Assembly (NCBI RefSeq): GCF_022513585.1
Contig: NZ_JAKWBF010000021.1
Span: 38,136 to 102,135 of the forward strand
DNA from: Gordonia gummivorans
Lineage (GTDB): Bacteria; Actinomycetota; Actinomycetes; Mycobacteriales; Mycobacteriaceae
DNA: 64,000 bases
Direction: 5' to 3'
The stretch's first letter is position 1, and each line of letters opens with the position of its first letter. Both the position numbers and the translations under genes were made by a program. The notes under the pieces were generated by a model that was not told the DNA's origin, searched no databases, and saw only the letters and a list, made by a program, of their open reading frames with translations. This document shows, piece after piece, positions 60,583 through 64,000 of this stretch.

Positions 60583-61404
60583 ATGGCCGCCATGCCGTTG
60601 CCGTCACCCACCGAATCCGCTCGAGCCGTCGTCACCGGGGCATCATCCGGGATCGGCATGGAACTGGCGCGCGCACTGGCTGCGCGTGGCCATTCGCTGA
60701 TCCTGGTCGCCCGCCGCGGCGACATTCTCGAAGACCTCGCCGGCGAGCTGCAGGATCGGCACGGCGTTGTTGCCGAAGTTCGCGCGGTGGATCTCTCCGA
60801 GCCGCCCGCTGTCGAGGTTCTGGTCGCCGAGTTCGCCGACCGAGAGATCTCGATCTTGTGCAACAACGCCGGGATCGCCACGTTCGGCGCCGTGAGCGAG
60901 CTCGACCCCGCATATGAGCGTGCGCAGGTTCTCTTGAACGTCAACGCGGTTCACGACCTGACCCTCGCGGTTCTCCCCCAGATGGTCCAGCGTGGATCGG
61001 GGGGCATCTTGATGGTCGGGTCTGCCGCGGGCAACATGCCGATTCCCAACAACGCCACCTACGCCGCCACCAAGGCCTTCGTGAACACGTTCAGCGAGTC
61101 GGTGCGCGGCGAGGTGGCCGGGCAGGGCGTGCACGTAACCTTGCTGGCCCCAGGACCCGTGCGTACCGAGACACCATCGGCCGACGACGCGTCGATCGTC
61201 GACCGGATGGTGCCCGACTTCCTCTGGCACTCGAGCACCAAGGTTGCCGAGATGAGTCTGGATGCCTTGGCGCACAACAAGATGCGCGTCGTCCCCGGCA
61301 CCCTGTCCAAGGCCATGTCGGTGGCCGGCGGCTACAGCCCGCGGGCAATCGTCGCGCCGATTGTCGGCTCCTTCTACAAGAAGCTCGGTAACGACGAACA
61401 CTGA
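60583..61404 (+). CDS. Short-chain dehydrogenase/reductase (Rv2509-like)
   Basis: 273 aa. NAD(P) motif TGASSGIG near residue 18, NNAG at about 90, catalytic Ser in VGSAAG and Tyr-x3-Lys in TYAATK. It resembles the mycobacterial Rv2509 (CmrA) mycolate reductase and stands in the same neighbourhood (next to the HerA-like ATPase and orn), so reduction of the 3-oxo mycolate precursor is a reasonable inference. ATG 60583 or 60592. Confidence 0.83.
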   Translation: MAAMPLPSPTESARAVVTGASSGIGMELARALAARGHSLILVARRGDILEDLAGELQDRHGVVAEVRAVDLSEPPAVEVLVAEFADREISILCNNAGIATFGAVSELDPAYERAQVLLNVNAVHDLTLAVLPQMVQRGSGGILMVGSAAGNMPIPNNATYAATKAFVNTFSESVRGEVAGQGVHVTLLAPGPVRTETPSADDASIVDRMVPDFLWHSSTKVAEMSLDALAHNKMRVVPGTLSKAMSVAGGYSPRAIVAPIVGSFYKKLGNDEH

Positions 61405-61550
61405 TCGAACCCGGAGTCGGTGATCGAGCGTCGATTCGTCGGGTTACTCGAAGGACATCTCGGACTCGGTTAGCGCGGGTCGCGTTAGGTGATCTCGACA
61501 CGGTGCCTCGCCTAGCGGCTCGGTACCGGCTCGATCAGCGGGGGGTGGCT

Positions 61551-63149
61551 CTACCTCCGTCGCCTACCCGTCCCGAAGATCGCGCGACTGAACTCTCGCC
61601 CCGCAGCACTGGCCGCCGATCGCAGGAAACTCTGCATCGGCTTGCTGGTGAGCACCTCGGTGAGCACTCCGGGCTCCTCAGGCGCTGGCTTGGGCGCAGG
61701 AGCCGGCGCGGGCGCGGGTGCGGGCGGCGGCGGTGGTGCGTCCGGTGATTCGTTCGGGGCCAACACCTTTGCGGTCAGCTTCTCGTATGCCGATTCCCGG
61801 TCGATCGACTGACCGTACTTGGCATACAGCGGACTTGCCTTGGCGGCAGCGGTGATGCCTTCGGCGCCAACGGCTTCCATCGACGAGCGGGGCGGACGCA
61901 TGATCGTCCAGGCAACCGGCGTGGGCGCACCCTTCTCCGACAGCACGGTCACGACGGCCTCACCGGTGCCCAACGATGTCAGCGCCTGGTCGAGCTTGTA
62001 GACATCGGAGACGGGGTAGGTCTTGACGGTCTTGCTGAGCGCCTTCTGGTCGTCGGGAGTGAACGCACGCAGCGCGTGTTGAATTCGAGCGCCGAGCTGC
62101 GACAACACCTCGTTGGGGATGTCGGTCGGCAGCTGCGAACAGAAGAACACGCCGACACCCTTGGAGCGAATGAGTTTGACGGTCTGCACCACCTGGTCGA
62201 CAAAGGCCTTCGACGCGTCGTCGAACAGCAGATGGGACTCGTCGAAGATGAACACCAGTTTGGGCTTGTCGATGTCGCCGACCTCCGGCAGGAACTCGAA
62301 CAGGTCGGCCAGAATCCACATCAGGAAGGTGGAGAACAGCGCCGGTCGCGCGGCCTGCGCACCCAGTTCGAAGAGCGTCACGATGCCGCGGCCGTCCGGC
62401 GCCAGTCGGAGCAGGTCGGCCGGCTCGACCTCCGGTTCGCCGAAGAAGGTGTCGCCACCGTCGGCCTCCAGATTCGTGAGGGCGCGCAGGATCACCCCGG
62501 CCGTCTGCGTCGAGACACCGCCGATCGCCTTCAACTCCGGTTTGCCCTCGTCGCTGGTGAGGTGGGCAATGACCGAGCGCAGGTCTTTCAGATCCAGCAG
62601 CGGCAGACCCTTCTGATCCGCCCAGTGGAAGATCAGTCCCAACGTGGATTCCTGGGTTTCGTTGAGCCCCAACACCTTGCTCAACAGAATCGGCCCGAAA
62701 GAGGTGATCGTTGCGCGAATCGGCACGCCGATGCCAGTCGAGCCGAGCGACACGAACTCGACCGGATACGCGGACGGCTGCCAATCATCGCCGGTCTGCT
62801 GCGCACGCGACGTGATCTTGTCGTTGGCCACCCCGGGTCGGCTGAGGCCCGACAGGTCACCCTTGATGTCGGCCATCACGACCGGCACACCGTTGGCGGA
62901 GAGCTGCTCGGCGATGAGCTGCAGCGACTTTGTCTTTCCGGTTCCGGTCGCGCCCGCAACCAGTCCGTGGCGGTTCATCATCGCAAGTGGGATGCGCACC
63001 CTGGCTGCAGGGTCGACCTGTCCGTCGACCGATACCGTCCCCAATTCCAGCGACGTTGACCCGAACGCGTACCCGGCGGCGATCTTCTGGGCCGGGCTGG
63101 GTTCGGCAGGCGGATTCGTGCTCTGGTCTGGGCCATTGGCGTCGGTCAC
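61551..63149 (-). CDS. HerA-like DUF853 ATPase
   Basis: 532 aa. Walker A GATGTGKT at 66-73, IFDESHLLF as Walker B, and FFCSQLPTDIPNEVLSQLGARIQHAL as sensor region: the YjgR/HerA-type P-loop family that acts on DNA ends or as a helicase-like motor. Near the C-terminus is a Pro/Ala repeat (about 455-485) of low complexity. GTG 63149 has AGAGGA at proper spacing; ATG 63173 is the alternative. Divergent from orn. Confidence 0.88.
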   Translation of the reverse strand: MTDANGPDQSTNPPAEPSPAQKIAAGYAFGSTSLELGTVSVDGQVDPAARVRIPLAMMNRHGLVAGATGTGKTKSLQLIAEQLSANGVPVVMADIKGDLSGLSRPGVANDKITSRAQQTGDDWQPSAYPVEFVSLGSTGIGVPIRATITSFGPILLSKVLGLNETQESTLGLIFHWADQKGLPLLDLKDLRSVIAHLTSDEGKPELKAIGGVSTQTAGVILRALTNLEADGGDTFFGEPEVEPADLLRLAPDGRGIVTLFELGAQAARPALFSTFLMWILADLFEFLPEVGDIDKPKLVFIFDESHLLFDDASKAFVDQVVQTVKLIRSKGVGVFFCSQLPTDIPNEVLSQLGARIQHALRAFTPDDQKALSKTVKTYPVSDVYKLDQALTSLGTGEAVVTVLSEKGAPTPVAWTIMRPPRSSMEAVGAEGITAAAKASPLYAKYGQSIDRESAYEKLTAKVLAPNESPDAPPPPPAPAPAPAPAPKPAPEEPGVLTEVLTSKPMQSFLRSAASAAGREFSRAIFGTGRRRR

Positions 63150-63221
63150 GGGCGTCCTCTCGTCGACGAGCATCCTCGAGAGCAACAATAGCGATCGACA
63201 CCTGTTGGTTAAGCTCGATGC

Positions 63222-63821
63222 GTGCAGGACAAACTGGTGTGGATCGATTGTGAGATGACCGGCCTGGATTTGGGGTCCGACAAGCTCATCGAGATCGCTG
63301 CTCTGGTCACCGACGGTGACCTCAACGTTCTCGGCGAGGGTGTGGACATCGTGATCCACGCCGACGACGACGCTCTGGCCGGCATGCCCGACGTTGTCAC
63401 CAAGATGCATGCGGCGTCTGGGCTCACCGAGGAAGTGCGCGCATCCACGGTCACCTTGGCCGAAGCCGAGAAGCGCGTGCTCGAGTACATCCGCAAGCAC
63501 GTGACCACCGCCGGAGCGGTTCCACTCGCCGGCAACTCCATCGCCACCGACCGCGGGTTCATCTCCCGGGACATGGCCGAACTCGACGCCTACCTGCACT
63601 ACCGCATGGTCGACGTCAGCTCCATCAAGGAACTGTGCCGCCGCTGGTATCCACGCATCTACTTCGGGCAGCCGGAGAAAGGTCTGGCCCACCGCGCCCT
63701 CGCCGACATCAAGGAATCGATCCGCGAGCTGCGCTACTACCGTGCGGCCGCGTTTGTTCCGCAGCCGGGCCCCGACGCCGACGCCCTCACCGCCATCGTC
63801 GAGGAACTCGGCCCCGCCTGA
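63222..63821 (+). CDS. orn: Oligoribonuclease
   Basis: 199-aa DEDDh 3'-5' exonuclease degrading 2-5 nt RNA and pGpG. Asp9 and Glu11 in [10 protein letters not shown], then [10 protein letters not shown] and [13 protein letters not shown] 63222, 72 bp from the divergent HerA-like gene. The adjacent tRNA-His is the arrangement of mycobacteria. Confidence 0.97.
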   Translation: MQDKLVWIDCEMTGLDLGSDKLIEIAALVTDGDLNVLGEGVDIVIHADDDALAGMPDVVTKMHAASGLTEEVRASTVTLAEAEKRVLEYIRKHVTTAGAVPLAGNSIATDRGFISRDMAELDAYLHYRMVDVSSIKELCRRWYPRIYFGQPEKGLAHRALADIKESIRELRYYRAAAFVPQPGPDADALTAIVEELGPA

Positions 63822-63924
63822 ACGCGCTGGTCATCAACCGATTGGTGTTGGATGGCGGCCACCCGCTAGAGTATGACCTTGGCTCTGGGACCCGGCGCAT
63901 CACACCTGGGTTTCCGACGCCGAT

Positions 63925-63998
63925 GGTGGATGTAGTTCAGTTGGTAGAGCACCAGGTTGTGATCCTGGCTGTCGCGGGTTCGAGTCCCGTCATCCACC
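63925..63998 (+). tRNA. tRNA-His(GTG)
   Basis: Acceptor GTGGATG/CATCCAC with the extra 5' G (63925) opposite C73 (63998), anticodon loop GTTGTGA (anticodon GTG) and T-arm CGGG-TTCGAGT-CCCG. TTGGTG at 63842 and TAGAGT at 63867 are a possible promoter. The window ends two bases later. Confidence 0.95.
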
Positions 63999-64000
63999 CC

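Noticed and set aside
61480..61540. Imperfect palindrome after the SDR gene as a terminator or dispersed repeat
   Set aside because: Only about 11 of 16 arm positions pair and no T-run follows, so the support is too weak to list it as a feature.

Overview
The window is high-GC actinobacterial DNA, most like Gordonia or a close mycolic-acid-containing relative (order Mycobacteriales). From memory, the backbone follows the Mycobacterium tuberculosis order Rv2457c to Rv2511: clpX, clpP2, clpP1, tig, a Nei-type glycosylase, rpiB, the Rv2466c-type CPWC protein, pepN, glbO, aglA, the giant NAD-glutamate dehydrogenase, an EttA-type ABC-F protein, ssb and orn. GTG starts, ATGA gene overlaps and a mycothiol-linked oxidoreductase fit this placement. 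The genus is an inference.

Layout. 0.1-3.1 kb: mobA, divergent from a YdeP-type molybdopterin oxidoreductase that would use its product. 3.2-7.8 kb: clpX, clpP2, clpP1 and tig (protein quality control), then tRNA-Pro and tRNA-Gly. 8.3-13.8 kb: a zinc-ribbon protein, a secreted lipase with no visible start codon, an L,D-transpeptidase, sthA, a cutinase/LysB-like hydrolase and a 44-aa protein. 13.8-19.5 kb: nei, rpiB, an M48 peptidase, the CPWC oxidoreductase and pepN. 19.5-23.3 kb: a CitA/DcuS-type two-component system beside the C4-dicarboxylate carrier dctA. 23.4-39.4 kb: small conserved proteins, truncated haemoglobin O, an alpha-glucosidase with an extremely acidic N-terminal tail, gdh, ettA, ssb and a CopD-CtaG fusion.

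39.5-51.2 kb is an 11.6-kb integrated element that reads like a phage satellite. A tyrosine integrase has inserted it into the anticodon loop of a host tRNA-Arg(TCT), splitting that gene across a 12-bp att core. The element carries its own complete tRNA-Arg(TCT) just inside the left end, on the same strand. The anticodon stem of that copy has covarying base pairs, so it folds but no longer contains the att core. The element also has an SF3 (P4/D5-type) helicase beside a 12-copy GGTGACA iteron array with a large dyad, perfect DnaA boxes, a CRP/GlxR-type palindrome, an excisionase-like HTH protein, a lone head-tail connector, an ADP-ribosyltransferase-like protein, and chains of overlapping micro-genes, several of which look mutually related. 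No terminase, capsid, portal or tail genes were seen.

51.4-64 kb returns to backbone: a WXG100-like protein with a DUF1023 hydrolase (probable type VII secretion pair), a uracil permease, the nitric-oxide module nsrR-hmp-membrane protein behind a palindrome, a repeat- and hairpin-rich intergenic region, padR with a FadH-like dienoyl-CoA reductase, an SDR, a HerA-like ATPase, orn and tRNA-His.
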